A stretch of 55,798 nt of DNA from a bacterium (GTDB lineage: Bacteria; Zhuqueibacterota; QNDG01; JAFGCO01), in assembly GCA_016932575.1 (NCBI GenBank), contig JAFGCO010000023.1:1-55798 (forward strand). Direction: 5' to 3'. The position numbers and the translations under genes were made by a program. The first letter of the stretch is position 1; the number at the start of each line of letters is the position of its first letter. This document shows, piece by piece, positions 17,756 through 26,665 of this stretch. The notes beneath the pieces are model-generated. The model was not told where the DNA came from. It made no database searches and saw nothing but the letters and a program-made list of their open reading frames with translations.

Positions 17756-19978
17756 ATGCGTTTGTTAAAAAGGGCAGTTCTGTCAATTCTGTTATTTATT
17801 GGTATTGAAAATCATCTGAATGCCGGCACCATTCATGGATTTGTCCGCGAAAAGGAAAACCGTGAACCCGTCATCATGGGTAATGTATGGATCAGGGATA
17901 CACATATCGGGACCACCACAAACATGAAAGGGTACTATGTATTGCCGGATCTTTCTCCCGGAACATATACGATCTTTTTCCGTTATATTGGATTTTCAAC
18001 TGTCAAAAAAACTGTAACACTGGCTAACAATCATGAGGTCACCCTGGATGTTTTGCTGGAACCCGAAGCCATTCTTCTGGAAGGCACAACCGTCACTGCA
18101 GAACGTGAAAAACGGGAACTCGAAATCATGCCGGGTCAGATCGTTATGCAGGCTCCCGAACTGAGGAGTATTCCACAGGTGGCAGAATCCGATCTGTTTC
18201 GTGCACTTCAAATGCTGCCGGGTGTGGCGACTTTATCCGATTTTTCTGCAGGATTGTATGTACGGGGGGGCAGTGCAGATCAGAATCTGATCTTGCTGGA
18301 TGAAATCGATGTATACAACCCCAATCATATGTTTGGATTTTTCAGCACGTTTAATACCGACGCAGTAAAATCCGTGGAATTACTGAAAGGAGGCTATCCG
18401 GCCAGATATGGCGGACGCCTTTCTTCGGTTCTTAATGTATTTAATGAGGAAGGCAACCGGGAATATTTTGAGGGAGTGGCCCATTTAAGCCTCTTAAGTG
18501 CCAGCAGTACATTGCAGGGGCCCTGGAAATACGGCTCATGGATGATATCGGGTCGCCGCACTTATCTGGACCTTGCGGCGAAAATCGCAGATGTGGATCT
18601 CCCCTATTATTTTTATGATGGCCATGCAAAAATCAATCTTGATATTAATAAAAAAAATCAGGCCAGCCTCAGTTTTTACGCGGGAAACGATTTGCTTGAT
18701 CTGGGTGAAGAGGGCATGAATGTCAATCTTGACTGGGGCAATAAAACATTTTCTGCTCAATGGATGCATTTGTTCAACAGTAAATTATTTTCTCATTTTA
18801 TCATGGCAGGAAGCAGATACGCCAGCAACACAAGAGTGAAATTCGACAAGGTTGAATTTGGAATTCTTAATCAAATTACCGATCTGGCCACAAAAGGAAT
18901 ATTGACCTATTCTCCCAATACCCGGCATTCTGTTGATTTCGGTTTTGAATTCAAATCTCTTAAATTCGATCTCGATTATAAAGTTGTGGATACGAAATAT
19001 ATTAACAATTTCAGCGGCGTCTATTTTTCCGGATTTATGCAGGACAATATAAAAATCACACCGCTGACAATTATTCAGACCGGCCTGCGTCTTGATCATT
19101 ACACGGATGGCAATTATACACGGCTCGATCCGCGCTTTTCAATCCAGCAGATACTCAATGAAAACATGAATATCAAGCTGAGTTACGGCATGTACCATCA
19201 ATTTCTGAATCTTGTCGAACAGGAAGGGATGAGTTTTGCCAGCATGTGGTTTCCGGTAGATAAAACCTTTGAACCCGGAAAATCACAGCATTATATTGCA
19301 GGATTGCATTATGACAACAAAACAACGTTTTCCATTGATATCGAAGCATACTATAAATACTATGACAATATCGCAGAATATGATCTCTACAGGAATGAAG
19401 ATGAATTGATTGAAGACCAGACCGCATCTTCCCAGTTTTTAAGCGGTATTGGAAAGGCCTACGGAACAGATGTTTACATTCGCAACCGTTTGGGAAAACT
19501 TGAAGGCTGGCTTGGATATTCCTTATGCTGGACAAAAAAACAGGTCAATGGATATAATTTCAGCAAATGGTACTTTCCGACTTATGACAGACGCCATACG
19601 ATTACATTGATTCAGGATTATCATCTGAACAAACACTGGCGCATCAATGCCGCATTCAAATACGGATCCGGACAGCCATACACAGAAGCCACTGCCTGGT
19701 ACGAAGCGATGGATCAGGCCGGAAGGATTCATTACGAAACCCTTGAAGGTGAAAAAAATGTCTACAGGCTGCCGGACTATCATCGCCTGGATATTGGTCT
19801 TTTTTATACACAAAAGGTGGTAGGAAAAAAAACCGAATTCTTTGTTCAGGTGGTCAATGTATATAATCGGAAAAACATTTTATTTCGGACATACAGCATG
19901 ATTGAGAATCCGCCAACCGTTCAGGATATTTCCATGCTTCCCATCATCCCGACACTGGGTGTCTCAGTATATTTTTAA
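17756..19978 (+). CDS. TonB-dependent receptor with carboxypeptidase-regulatory-like domain
   Basis: A 740-residue outer-membrane receptor. A signal peptide (about 1-23) precedes a carboxypeptidase-regulatory-like domain (GTIHGFVREKEN, TTTNMKGYYVLPDL, YIGFSTV) at about 24-112. The plug has the Bacteroidetes-type sequences SDLFRALQMLPGV, GLYVRGGSADQNLILLDEI and VELLKGGYPARYGGRLSSV. The barrel ends in LGVSVYF, with terminal Phe as expected for assembly by BamA. AAGGAG lies about 8 bases before the ATG. It is followed after 19 bases by a DUF4249 lipoprotein gene, a pairing frequently seen in FCB genomes. The substrate is unknown. Confidence 0.92.
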   Translation: MRLLKRAVLSILLFIGIENHLNAGTIHGFVREKENREPVIMGNVWIRDTHIGTTTNMKGYYVLPDLSPGTYTIFFRYIGFSTVKKTVTLANNHEVTLDVLLEPEAILLEGTTVTAEREKRELEIMPGQIVMQAPELRSIPQVAESDLFRALQMLPGVATLSDFSAGLYVRGGSADQNLILLDEIDVYNPNHMFGFFSTFNTDAVKSVELLKGGYPARYGGRLSSVLNVFNEEGNREYFEGVAHLSLLSASSTLQGPWKYGSWMISGRRTYLDLAAKIADVDLPYYFYDGHAKINLDINKKNQASLSFYAGNDLLDLGEEGMNVNLDWGNKTFSAQWMHLFNSKLFSHFIMAGSRYASNTRVKFDKVEFGILNQITDLATKGILTYSPNTRHSVDFGFEFKSLKFDLDYKVVDTKYINNFSGVYFSGFMQDNIKITPLTIIQTGLRLDHYTDGNYTRLDPRFSIQQILNENMNIKLSYGMYHQFLNLVEQEGMSFASMWFPVDKTFEPGKSQHYIAGLHYDNKTTFSIDIEAYYKYYDNIAEYDLYRNEDELIEDQTASSQFLSGIGKAYGTDVYIRNRLGKLEGWLGYSLCWTKKQVNGYNFSKWYFPTYDRRHTITLIQDYHLNKHWRINAAFKYGSGQPYTEATAWYEAMDQAGRIHYETLEGEKNVYRLPDYHRLDIGLFYTQKVVGKKTEFFVQVVNVYNRKNILFRTYSMIENPPTVQDISMLPIIPTLGVSVYF

Positions 19979-19997
19979 ATGAAAAGGAGAAAACCTG

Positions 19998-20876
19998 ATG
20001 AAATTTAAATATATCATTACAGTCATGCTGATTATCCTGATGACCTGGGCAGGATGCTCCAAGAATCCATCCGGTCCCGATTATCAAAAAGAAGTGATGA
20101 TTTACGGCTATCTCTGGGGAAATGAACCCCTCAATCTGGAACATGCGATTTCCATTCAATATTCACAGCCACTCAATGAAGCTTATGACACTCAAAAGGC
20201 ATCAATCCAGGGTGCTCTGGTGACCCTTACCGATACGTTAAATGAGGAATCCTGGCAATTATACGATACAGATGAAGCACCTGGGCGTTACTTCAATGAA
20301 GATATCATCATTCGTCCGGAAACCACCTATTTGCTGAGTGTCAAGGTGGATGATAAAACAATAACCGCATCAACCACAGTTCCAACAGGATTAACCCTTG
20401 TGACTGAATTGAATCCCGACACGCTCAACCGGGAATATCAGGACAATCTGGGATACATAAAACCCATCTATGTCAACTGTAACTGCCCTGACGATCTTAT
20501 GATCGTTGTGGATATGTTTTGCGAGGAACCCTGGGAAACAGCCAAATATATCAATCCGTTTTTCGGTTATGAAAAACCGGAAAGCCGTGAGGAATATGAC
20601 GGTGGCGTCAATGGAGAACCCAGACGAATCCGGGCTTTTGTTACATATCAGGACCTCAAAGCAGCAGACTTTGAAAATAAACATACGATTTACTGGTACG
20701 CATCCATGATTGTTTTTTATGGCAGGCAAACCATGCAGGTCATGGCTGTGGACGAAAACTATATCAATTACACATTTGATGAGCACCCGGTATACTGCGG
20801 AGGCATTCATGGAGGACTCGGTGTGTTTGCATCCATGTGCGGAGACACATTTCCACTGTATATTATGGAAGAATAG
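19998..20876 (+). CDS. DUF4249-type outer-membrane lipoprotein
   Basis: A 292-residue lipoprotein: a hydrophobic leader ends in the lipobox WAGC at about residues 17-20, followed by SKNPSGPD. The mature part starts with an edge-strand-rich domain (EVMIYGYLWGNEPLN, IQGALVTLTDT, ETTYLLSVKV) like DUF4249 proteins, which accompany TonB receptors. It probably sits on the outer membrane as a partner of the receptor encoded 19 bases upstream, perhaps like a lid protein. AAAGGAGA precedes the start. Family call is fair; function is inferred from the pairing. Confidence 0.78.
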   Translation: MKFKYIITVMLIILMTWAGCSKNPSGPDYQKEVMIYGYLWGNEPLNLEHAISIQYSQPLNEAYDTQKASIQGALVTLTDTLNEESWQLYDTDEAPGRYFNEDIIIRPETTYLLSVKVDDKTITASTTVPTGLTLVTELNPDTLNREYQDNLGYIKPIYVNCNCPDDLMIVVDMFCEEPWETAKYINPFFGYEKPESREEYDGGVNGEPRRIRAFVTYQDLKAADFENKHTIYWYASMIVFYGRQTMQVMAVDENYINYTFDEHPVYCGGIHGGLGVFASMCGDTFPLYIMEE

Positions 20877-21236
20877 CTTCTTTCTCATTTTAATAAACAA
20901 ATCTTTTACAAAAGGCTATTAAAGCATGCACCTTAAAAACAGAATGCGCGTCAATAACAATTAATCAGGCCACAATCCTAGGTTGTGGGGTACGGTAATA
21001 AAAAGCAGCACCGGGACATGGTACGTCCGGGTGCTGCGATTGACTTTCCGCGGCATTCATTTTACATTGAATAAAGTATCCTATAGCTCGACCCTATTAT
21101 TTTTCTGTGTCTGTTCTGCATCCATCATCTTCTGCCTTGAAAATGACTTCGGATACTGTTCCGATTTTTATTGACATTGATTCATCTCTGGCGTACCTTT
21201 CCAGTGTTCATAACAAGTTGGCATAGAGCAACTTCT
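20877..21236. other. Gene-free stretch with two hairpins
   Basis: No supported gene. A short dyad CCACAA/TTGTGG lies at 20970-20988. A strong hairpin with 13-bp arms (one mismatch) at 21005-21017 and 21025-21037 is preceded on the plus strand by ATAAAAA, so it would read as a terminator for minus-strand transcription, although no minus-strand gene lies next to it. It may simply act in both directions after the DUF4249 gene. Confidence 0.6.
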
Positions 21237-22274
21237 ATGAAAATTCCCGCAAAAATGGGTCGTCGGAAATTCTGCCGGACGTCATCCGCTTTCGCTATTC
21301 AGTTTTTGAATCCTTATTTATTTGGATATAAAAAATCTGTCAATCATCCAAACAAACCATTCAAACCGTCCTACCTGCAGCTGCACCGTTCTGGCGAGCT
21401 GTCTGAACGGGGTAAAAAACTCTGGAACCGGATGGAAAAATGCAATCTCTGTCCGCGTTCATGCGGAACCAATCGGTTAAGCGGGAAAGCCGGATTTTGC
21501 GGAGCGAATGCTGATTTAATCATTGCCTCTTATGCCCCCCATTTCGGGGAAGAACGCCCCCTGGTCGGCCATGGAGGTTCAGGGACAATATTTTTTTCAC
21601 ACTGTTCACTGCGATGTATTTTTTGCATTAACTGGGATATCAGCCAGGGAGGCCGGGGACGGATAGTATCGATCGATGATCTGGCTGATATGATGCTGTA
21701 TCTGCAAAAAATCGGATGCCACAATATCAATGTCGTCACTCCCACCCATTATGCGCCGCATATTTTGCTGGCTCTGGATAAAGCCGCTGCTAACGGACTG
21801 CATCTTCCTCTGGTTTACAATACCTGCGGATGGGAACAAATGAATGTTTTGGAAGCCTTGAATGGAATTGTGGATATCTATTTACCGGATTACAAATATG
21901 CGGATTCCGAAATGGCAGTAAAATATTCCTCTGATGCAGCGACTTATCCTGAGAAAACACAAGCCGCGCTTAAGGAAATGCATCGTCAGGCCGGTGTTGC
22001 CAAACCCAATGCACAGGGAATCATGGAACGCGGTCTGATGATCCGTCATCTTGTGATGCCCCATCATACAGAAAATTCAAAAGATGTGCTGACCTGGATA
22101 GCTGCTCATCTGCCAAGAAATACATACATCAACATTATGTCTCAATACCGGCCTGTTTTCAAAGCCGAAAAGTATCCGGAGATAAATCGCACACTCACCC
22201 GGAATGAATATGAGCAAGTCATCAGGCACGCGACTGATCTGGCATTGTCAAACATCGATATTCAGGGGCTTTAA
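21237..22274 (+). CDS. PflX-like radical SAM protein
   Basis: A 345-residue protein of the uncharacterised COG1313/PflX type. CNLCPRSCGTNR (a Cys-rich segment typical of this group) comes before the radical SAM cluster motif C-x3-C-x2-C in HCSLRCIFC, which binds the 4Fe-4S cluster and S-adenosylmethionine. Later landmarks are VVTPTHYAP, NTCGWE and VDIYLPDYKYAD. The start is uncertain: an in-frame TTG at 21171 extends further, but ATG 21237 looks more natural; no clear ribosome site is seen for either. From 21237 the protein starts with GRRKFCRTSSAFAI, which looks like a Tat leader, odd for an enzyme expected to use cytoplasmic SAM. The target is unknown. Confidence 0.85.
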   Translation: MKIPAKMGRRKFCRTSSAFAIQFLNPYLFGYKKSVNHPNKPFKPSYLQLHRSGELSERGKKLWNRMEKCNLCPRSCGTNRLSGKAGFCGANADLIIASYAPHFGEERPLVGHGGSGTIFFSHCSLRCIFCINWDISQGGRGRIVSIDDLADMMLYLQKIGCHNINVVTPTHYAPHILLALDKAAANGLHLPLVYNTCGWEQMNVLEALNGIVDIYLPDYKYADSEMAVKYSSDAATYPEKTQAALKEMHRQAGVAKPNAQGIMERGLMIRHLVMPHHTENSKDVLTWIAAHLPRNTYINIMSQYRPVFKAEKYPEINRTLTRNEYEQVIRHATDLALSNIDIQGL

Positions 22275-22297
22275 AACTCAAACCTTCGGAGGGAAAA

Positions 22298-23191
22298 ATG
22301 ATGGGCACTAAAAAAATTATTGATCCGGTTTTCCTGCTGATGATCGTTTTTCCGTACATATTACCGGCACATTTGGATTCTGAATTTATTGATAAAGCGG
22401 ACACATTGAAGAAATATATCATTACCACCACCCAGGAAATGACGATTATCGGCACTGTGATGAATACAGAGACAGACCCTGTGATTATAACAACTGAGCA
22501 TGGTACACTTACCATTCCCAAAGATAAAATATCAAAAATAAAAGAAATCCATCCGCAATCCATGAAAAAAGGAAAATATTGGTTCCCCAATCCCAATACA
22601 ACACGTCTTTTCTTTGCACCCACTGCCCGTACGCTTGAAAAGGGTGAAGCCTATTTTGCAGACTATTATCTGTTCTTCCCCAGCGTTTCATATGGCTTCA
22701 GCAATAATTTCACATTAAACGCAGGATTATCAATTATTCCGGGATTCAGTTTGAACAAACAATTTTTTTATCTGGCTCCGAAAATCGGAATATCCGCAAA
22801 ACGCAACTGGCATTTTGCTGCCGGAGGATTATTCGTTCATCCCGGCGATTCTGACGAAGAAGATCCTGTCACGACTGTTGGAATCTTGTATGGTGTGACG
22901 ACTTATGGAAATAATGATTCCGGTTTTACCTTTGGCCTGGGTTATGGCTTTTCAAATGAAGAATTCGTGGATTCGCCTGCAGCCATATTTGGGGGTGAAA
23001 AACGGATTTCCCGTAAAATATCCTTTGTTACTGAAAATTGGATTATTCCTTACGTGGACCCTGTCATCGTTTCATACGGGCTGCGTTTTATGAGTGAAAA
23101 AATGGCCGTCGATCTGGCATTTATCACAGCCCTTGATTCAGAGGCATTCTTTCCAGGTATACCCATGCTCGATTTTGTCTATAATTTTTAA
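22298..23191 (+). CDS. Predicted outer-membrane beta-barrel protein
   Basis: A 297-residue protein with a hydrophobic N-terminal leader (about 6-24). The next 70 residues hold a small strand-rich domain (TIIGTVMNTETDPVIITTEHG, here described by its start TIIGTVMN). From about 105 on, alternating hydrophobic strands (YYLFFPSVSYGFSNNFTLN, GFTFGLGYGF) and a final Phe (LDFVYNF) suggest a small barrel. GGAGGG lies just before the ATG. It follows the radical SAM gene by 23 bases and may be co-transcribed with it. No family with known function recognised. Confidence 0.65.
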   Translation: MMGTKKIIDPVFLLMIVFPYILPAHLDSEFIDKADTLKKYIITTTQEMTIIGTVMNTETDPVIITTEHGTLTIPKDKISKIKEIHPQSMKKGKYWFPNPNTTRLFFAPTARTLEKGEAYFADYYLFFPSVSYGFSNNFTLNAGLSIIPGFSLNKQFFYLAPKIGISAKRNWHFAAGGLFVHPGDSDEEDPVTTVGILYGVTTYGNNDSGFTFGLGYGFSNEEFVDSPAAIFGGEKRISRKISFVTENWIIPYVDPVIVSYGLRFMSEKMAVDLAFITALDSEAFFPGIPMLDFVYNF

Positions 23192-23317
23192 ATGAATGAC
23201 GATGAAAATTCCGTAACAATTAAAAAATCATCTCTGTTGAACGATTCGGTTTATACAAAGCAAATCAGTTTTTGATACTTAAATATCCTTCTCATTTTTC
23301 CGTTGAATTAAATTCCA

Positions 23318-23358
23318 TATTGTTGTATCTTGTTATTCACAAAATAACAACACAATAT
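23318..23358. promoter_or_regulatory. Dyad upstream of the aspartate kinase gene
   Basis: Perfect 8-bp arms TTGTTATT (23330-23337) and AATAACAA (23343-23350) are separated by CACAA, and an outer, imperfect pairing of ATATTG with CAATAT extends it. The site lies 20-50 bases before the start codon, with the ribosome site CAGGAG after it. It may be an operator or an RNA hairpin in the leader; nothing identifies its ligand. Confidence 0.4.
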
Positions 23359-23376
23359 TCTGAACAGGAGTAAACG

Positions 23377-24780
23377 ATGCTTTTCATTGAAAAAATTGGC
23401 GGCTCCTCCATGTCAAAATTTCAATATGTATTGAACAATATTATATTGCCGGAAGGACCCGAAAAAGTCCAGTACAATCGGATCTTTGTGGTGTCTGCAT
23501 ATAACAATGTGACCAACTGGCTTTTGGAAGATAAAAAGAAGGGAATATCGGGTATTTATAGAAAATTTGCCGAGCAGGAAGATTTTGAAGAGGCGCTGGA
23601 CGAACTCCTGCAAAAATTAATTGAAATCAACCGGACATTTGAAAATATCGGACTTGATCTCGAAGCTGCAGATGCATTTATATCTGACCGGATCATTCAG
23701 ACAAAAAGTATCCTGAACAGTATGGATGAAGTCATCACATCCGGATATGTTGAAAAAAAAGGGATCCTCCTGGCAGCCCGTGAAGCGCTGGCCTCCATCG
23801 GTGAATCGCATAGTGCATTTAATTCCGTAAATATTCTTAAAAATCAGGGTGTAAACGCGACACTGGTCGATCTGAGCGGTTTTCATGATTTATTATTTTT
23901 GACCATCGATGAACGGATTCATAAGATGCTGAATCCAATTAACTTCTCAAAAACCCTGACGGTCGCTACCGGATATACCAAAGGCACCGAAGGGATCATG
24001 CGCGAATTTGATCGCGGATATTCAGAAGTCACATTCGCCAAAATTGCCGTTGAAGTTAAGGCTGATGAGGCGATTATTCATAAAGAATTTCATCTTTCAT
24101 CTGCTGATCCAAGAATTGTCGGTGTTGATAAAGCCATTCCTGTTGGCCAAACCAATTATGATGTGGCAGATCAGCTGGCTGATATTGGGATGGAAGCCAT
24201 TCATCCAAAAGCAGCAAAACCGCTGGAAAAATTAGGCATAAATTTGCGTATTAAAAATACATTCGAACCGGAGCATCCCGGAACGCTGATTTCAAAAGAT
24301 TATAAGGGCATGGAATCTAAAGTCGAAATCATTGCGGGAACAGATCAGGTCGTGGTTATCGAAATCCATGACTCTTCAATGGTAGGCGAAGTGGGTTTTG
24401 ACAAAATGATGATGGCAATCTTTGAAAAATATCAAATCAGTTATATCCTCAAAGCAACAAATGCCAACTGTATTTCCATGCTGATATGGGAAAAATCGGC
24501 CAGGCCTGAAATGATTAAGGAATTGGAAGCATTTTATCAGCTGGTCACAGTTAAAAAAGTTGCGGTTATCTCTATTATCGGTTCGAATATCGCAAAACCC
24601 GGCGTATTGGCCAATGCTGCCCAAATTCTGGCCTCCAATCAAATTAACATTGAATGTGTCTCTCAGTCGCTGCGGCAGGTCAACATGCAGTTTGTAATTA
24701 ACAGGGATTGTTTTGAAAAGGCAATCACTGTATTGAATGAAACTTTATGTCTGGAACAGCCATCAGAAAAGGTGATGTAA
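23377..24780 (+). CDS. Aspartate kinase, ectoine-cluster (Ask_Ect) type
   Basis: A 467-residue aspartate kinase homologue. The N-terminus LFIEKIGGSSMSKF replaces the usual KFGGTS phosphate loop and is the hallmark of the Ask_Ect group, as is NRIFVVSAYNNVTNWLLE. The kinase part (to about 300) contains VATGYTKGTEGIM and AIHPKAAKPLE; two ACT domains follow at about 310-450 (VVVIEIHDSSMVGEVGF, VISIIGSNIAKPGVLA). Ask_Ect enzymes make aspartyl phosphate for ectoine synthesis. No ectABC genes lie in the window, and a separate regular lysC is present at 36343, so this copy may feed another aspartate-derived product. CAGGAG precedes the start. Confidence 0.85.
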   Translation: MLFIEKIGGSSMSKFQYVLNNIILPEGPEKVQYNRIFVVSAYNNVTNWLLEDKKKGISGIYRKFAEQEDFEEALDELLQKLIEINRTFENIGLDLEAADAFISDRIIQTKSILNSMDEVITSGYVEKKGILLAAREALASIGESHSAFNSVNILKNQGVNATLVDLSGFHDLLFLTIDERIHKMLNPINFSKTLTVATGYTKGTEGIMREFDRGYSEVTFAKIAVEVKADEAIIHKEFHLSSADPRIVGVDKAIPVGQTNYDVADQLADIGMEAIHPKAAKPLEKLGINLRIKNTFEPEHPGTLISKDYKGMESKVEIIAGTDQVVVIEIHDSSMVGEVGFDKMMMAIFEKYQISYILKATNANCISMLIWEKSARPEMIKELEAFYQLVTVKKVAVISIIGSNIAKPGVLANAAQILASNQINIECVSQSLRQVNMQFVINRDCFEKAITVLNETLCLEQPSEKVM

Positions 24781-25170
24781 ATACCGTATCGTATAAACTG
24801 AATATATTGGAATGCCTCTCTTCTGGATCAAAAAATCCTTTCAATGACAGGGCTGCTGAGATTATCCGTATTATCCTTGCAATATGGCTTTAGCCGTAAA
24901 ACAAACAAATTCAAACTCATCCTGATTTCACGGAACCTTTGAACGACTTCACTATCATTTTTTCAAATGTTTGGAACCCATCAGGCTTTTAATGGATATA
25001 CTACTTATGAATAACCTGGTTATTCAGACGATTGTCAGTATAATTCAGACTGCTGGAATTTACGGTGTCATCCGGCATGGTAAATTGATATGAACCGACT
25101 GTATGCAGGCGGCTGAAGCGAAACAAACCATTGACGACTGGGTCAATAACACATTAGCCTGGAGGAAAAT
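24781..25170. other. Gene-free stretch
   Basis: Nothing supported in these 390 bases. The only plus-strand frame of note is 24992-25093 (33 residues, hydrophobic, without a clear ribosome site), which I do not call. Confidence 0.5.
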
Positions 25171-25704
25171 ATGAAAGCCATCGGACTCATGATTATTCTG
25201 CTATCCATTGGTTTCAATGCCTGTGATAAAAAATCCACAGCGCCTGAAACACTTACTATTGAGGATCTGCTGGTCAAAGACAATGAAATCAGCGGATGGA
25301 GTAAAACCGGCGAATTCTGGCTGGCCGGCAGCAGTACAGATTTATACACTTACATAGACGGAGCAGCTGATCTTTATAACATTCATGGATTTGTCGAGGC
25401 TGTGAGCCAAACATATGAAGGACCAATCGAGGGAATCACTTCATGGATTACGATCAATATTTTCGATCAGGGCTCTCAGGACAATGCTGAAGCACTTTTT
25501 CTTCAATATATTGATGAAAACATGAGCAATCCCGAACTTTGGCAGGAAGTTGGTGAGGGTGCCCGTATCCAGCGTTACGATCTGGCCACACAAATTGTTT
25601 TCAAGAAATCAAAATATTTTATATATCTGGAAGTCGGCTCAAGCCTGGAAAAGGCACTGGATATTTTAAAATCATTTGCCCGAAATATTGAATTAAAAAT
25701 TTAA
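25171..25704 (+). CDS. DUF6599-like lipoprotein
   Basis: A 177-residue lipoprotein with leader and lipobox FNAC (Cys at about residue 18). The mature part has WSKTGEFWLAGSSTDLYTYIDGAADLYN, described here by its ends WSKTG and ADLYN, then an SQTYEG strand and NIFDQGSQDNAEALF, which resemble the DUF6599 family in text. GGAGG lies close before the ATG. It starts a five-gene same-strand run that ends at 33455; the next gene begins 13 bases after its stop. Probably anchored in the envelope, role unknown. The family call comes from memory of motif order. Confidence 0.7.
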   Translation: MKAIGLMIILLSIGFNACDKKSTAPETLTIEDLLVKDNEISGWSKTGEFWLAGSSTDLYTYIDGAADLYNIHGFVEAVSQTYEGPIEGITSWITINIFDQGSQDNAEALFLQYIDENMSNPELWQEVGEGARIQRYDLATQIVFKKSKYFIYLEVGSSLEKALDILKSFARNIELKI

Positions 25705-25717
25705 CAGGGGCTTGCAT

Positions 25718-26641
25718 ATGCAAAGACGGGACTTCTTGCACCGGGTGGCCCAACTTACAAAGGGAGCCGCTGCAGGCGCAGTATTCTCATCCGCCGGGAC
25801 ATTGGTTGCAAAGGAAAAACAGCCGCCGGATCTCGTTGTCGTCGATCGTTCCATCGAAAATCCTGTTGCACAAATATTTGATTCACTTGGAGGGGTCGAT
25901 AAATTTATCGGGCCCGGGTATACAGTTTTACTAAAACCCAATCTGGCTTTTGCCAATCCGCCGAAATGGGGAAGCACAACGGATCCCGAAATAATAAAAA
26001 CAGTCGCGGAATTTTGTTTAAATGCAGGTGCCAGACGCGTGATTGTTCTGGATCATACAAATCATACAAGTGAAAAAGTGTTCCTGAAAACAGGACTTGG
26101 AGAACTGTTGCAGGGATTGACAGACGTTAAACTGGTTTCATTGGATAAAGAAACCATGTATACAGAAGTTACTGTTCCCAATGGAAAGGCCCTTTCCACA
26201 ATTAAAATTGCCAAGCTGATCGACCGTGCAGATTTACTGATCAATTTACCATGCGCCAAATCACATTCCGGAACCGATGTCAGTTTTGGGTTAAAAAATC
26301 TCATGGGTCTCATCTGGGAACGGTCTTATTTTCACAACAGCACGGATCTGCATGCGGCTATCGCGGAACTGGCCACTGTAATCCAGCCCCGGCTGACCAT
26401 TTTGGACGCAACCCGGGCTCTGGTGACCAACGGCCCGACCGGGCCGGGCAAAGTTGAAAACCTGAATAAACTGGTCGCTGGAACCAATCCGTTACTTGTG
26501 GATGCTTATACAGCCACTCTGGCTGCCTGGAACAACCGATCCATAGCTCCAAACAGCATCCGCCATCTTTCACATGCCTCAAAAATCGGCCTGGGCGACC
26601 TGGACATAACAAAATGCAACATTCAAAAAATCGGTTCCTGA
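25718..26641 (+). CDS. Tat-exported DUF362 protein
   Basis: A 307-residue DUF362 protein. The ATG at 25718 opens MQRRDFLHR, a twin-arginine leader, then a hydrophobic alanine-rich segment to about residue 30. Typical DUF362 landmarks follow: VLLKPNLAFANPP, GARRVIVLDHTN, NLPCAKSHSGT and FGLKNLMGLIWER. Unlike many relatives it has no added ferredoxin domain and few cysteines. The Tat signal suggests it is folded, perhaps with a cofactor, before export. A second DUF362 protein lies two genes downstream. Enzymatic role unknown for the family. A TTG at 25712 is in frame but the ATG gives the better start. Confidence 0.88.
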   Translation: MQRRDFLHRVAQLTKGAAAGAVFSSAGTLVAKEKQPPDLVVVDRSIENPVAQIFDSLGGVDKFIGPGYTVLLKPNLAFANPPKWGSTTDPEIIKTVAEFCLNAGARRVIVLDHTNHTSEKVFLKTGLGELLQGLTDVKLVSLDKETMYTEVTVPNGKALSTIKIAKLIDRADLLINLPCAKSHSGTDVSFGLKNLMGLIWERSYFHNSTDLHAAIAELATVIQPRLTILDATRALVTNGPTGPGKVENLNKLVAGTNPLLVDAYTATLAAWNNRSIAPNSIRHLSHASKIGLGDLDITKCNIQKIGS

Positions 26642-26665
26642 GATTGTGATCGAATCGGATATTTC

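Noticed and set aside
21143-21226. 27-residue plus-strand ORF before the radical SAM gene
   Set aside because: No clear ribosome site and the region has hairpins and no conservation that I can test.
24992-25093. Hydrophobic 33-residue plus-strand ORF
   Set aside because: No convincing ribosome site and no context; could be a small membrane peptide but cannot be supported.
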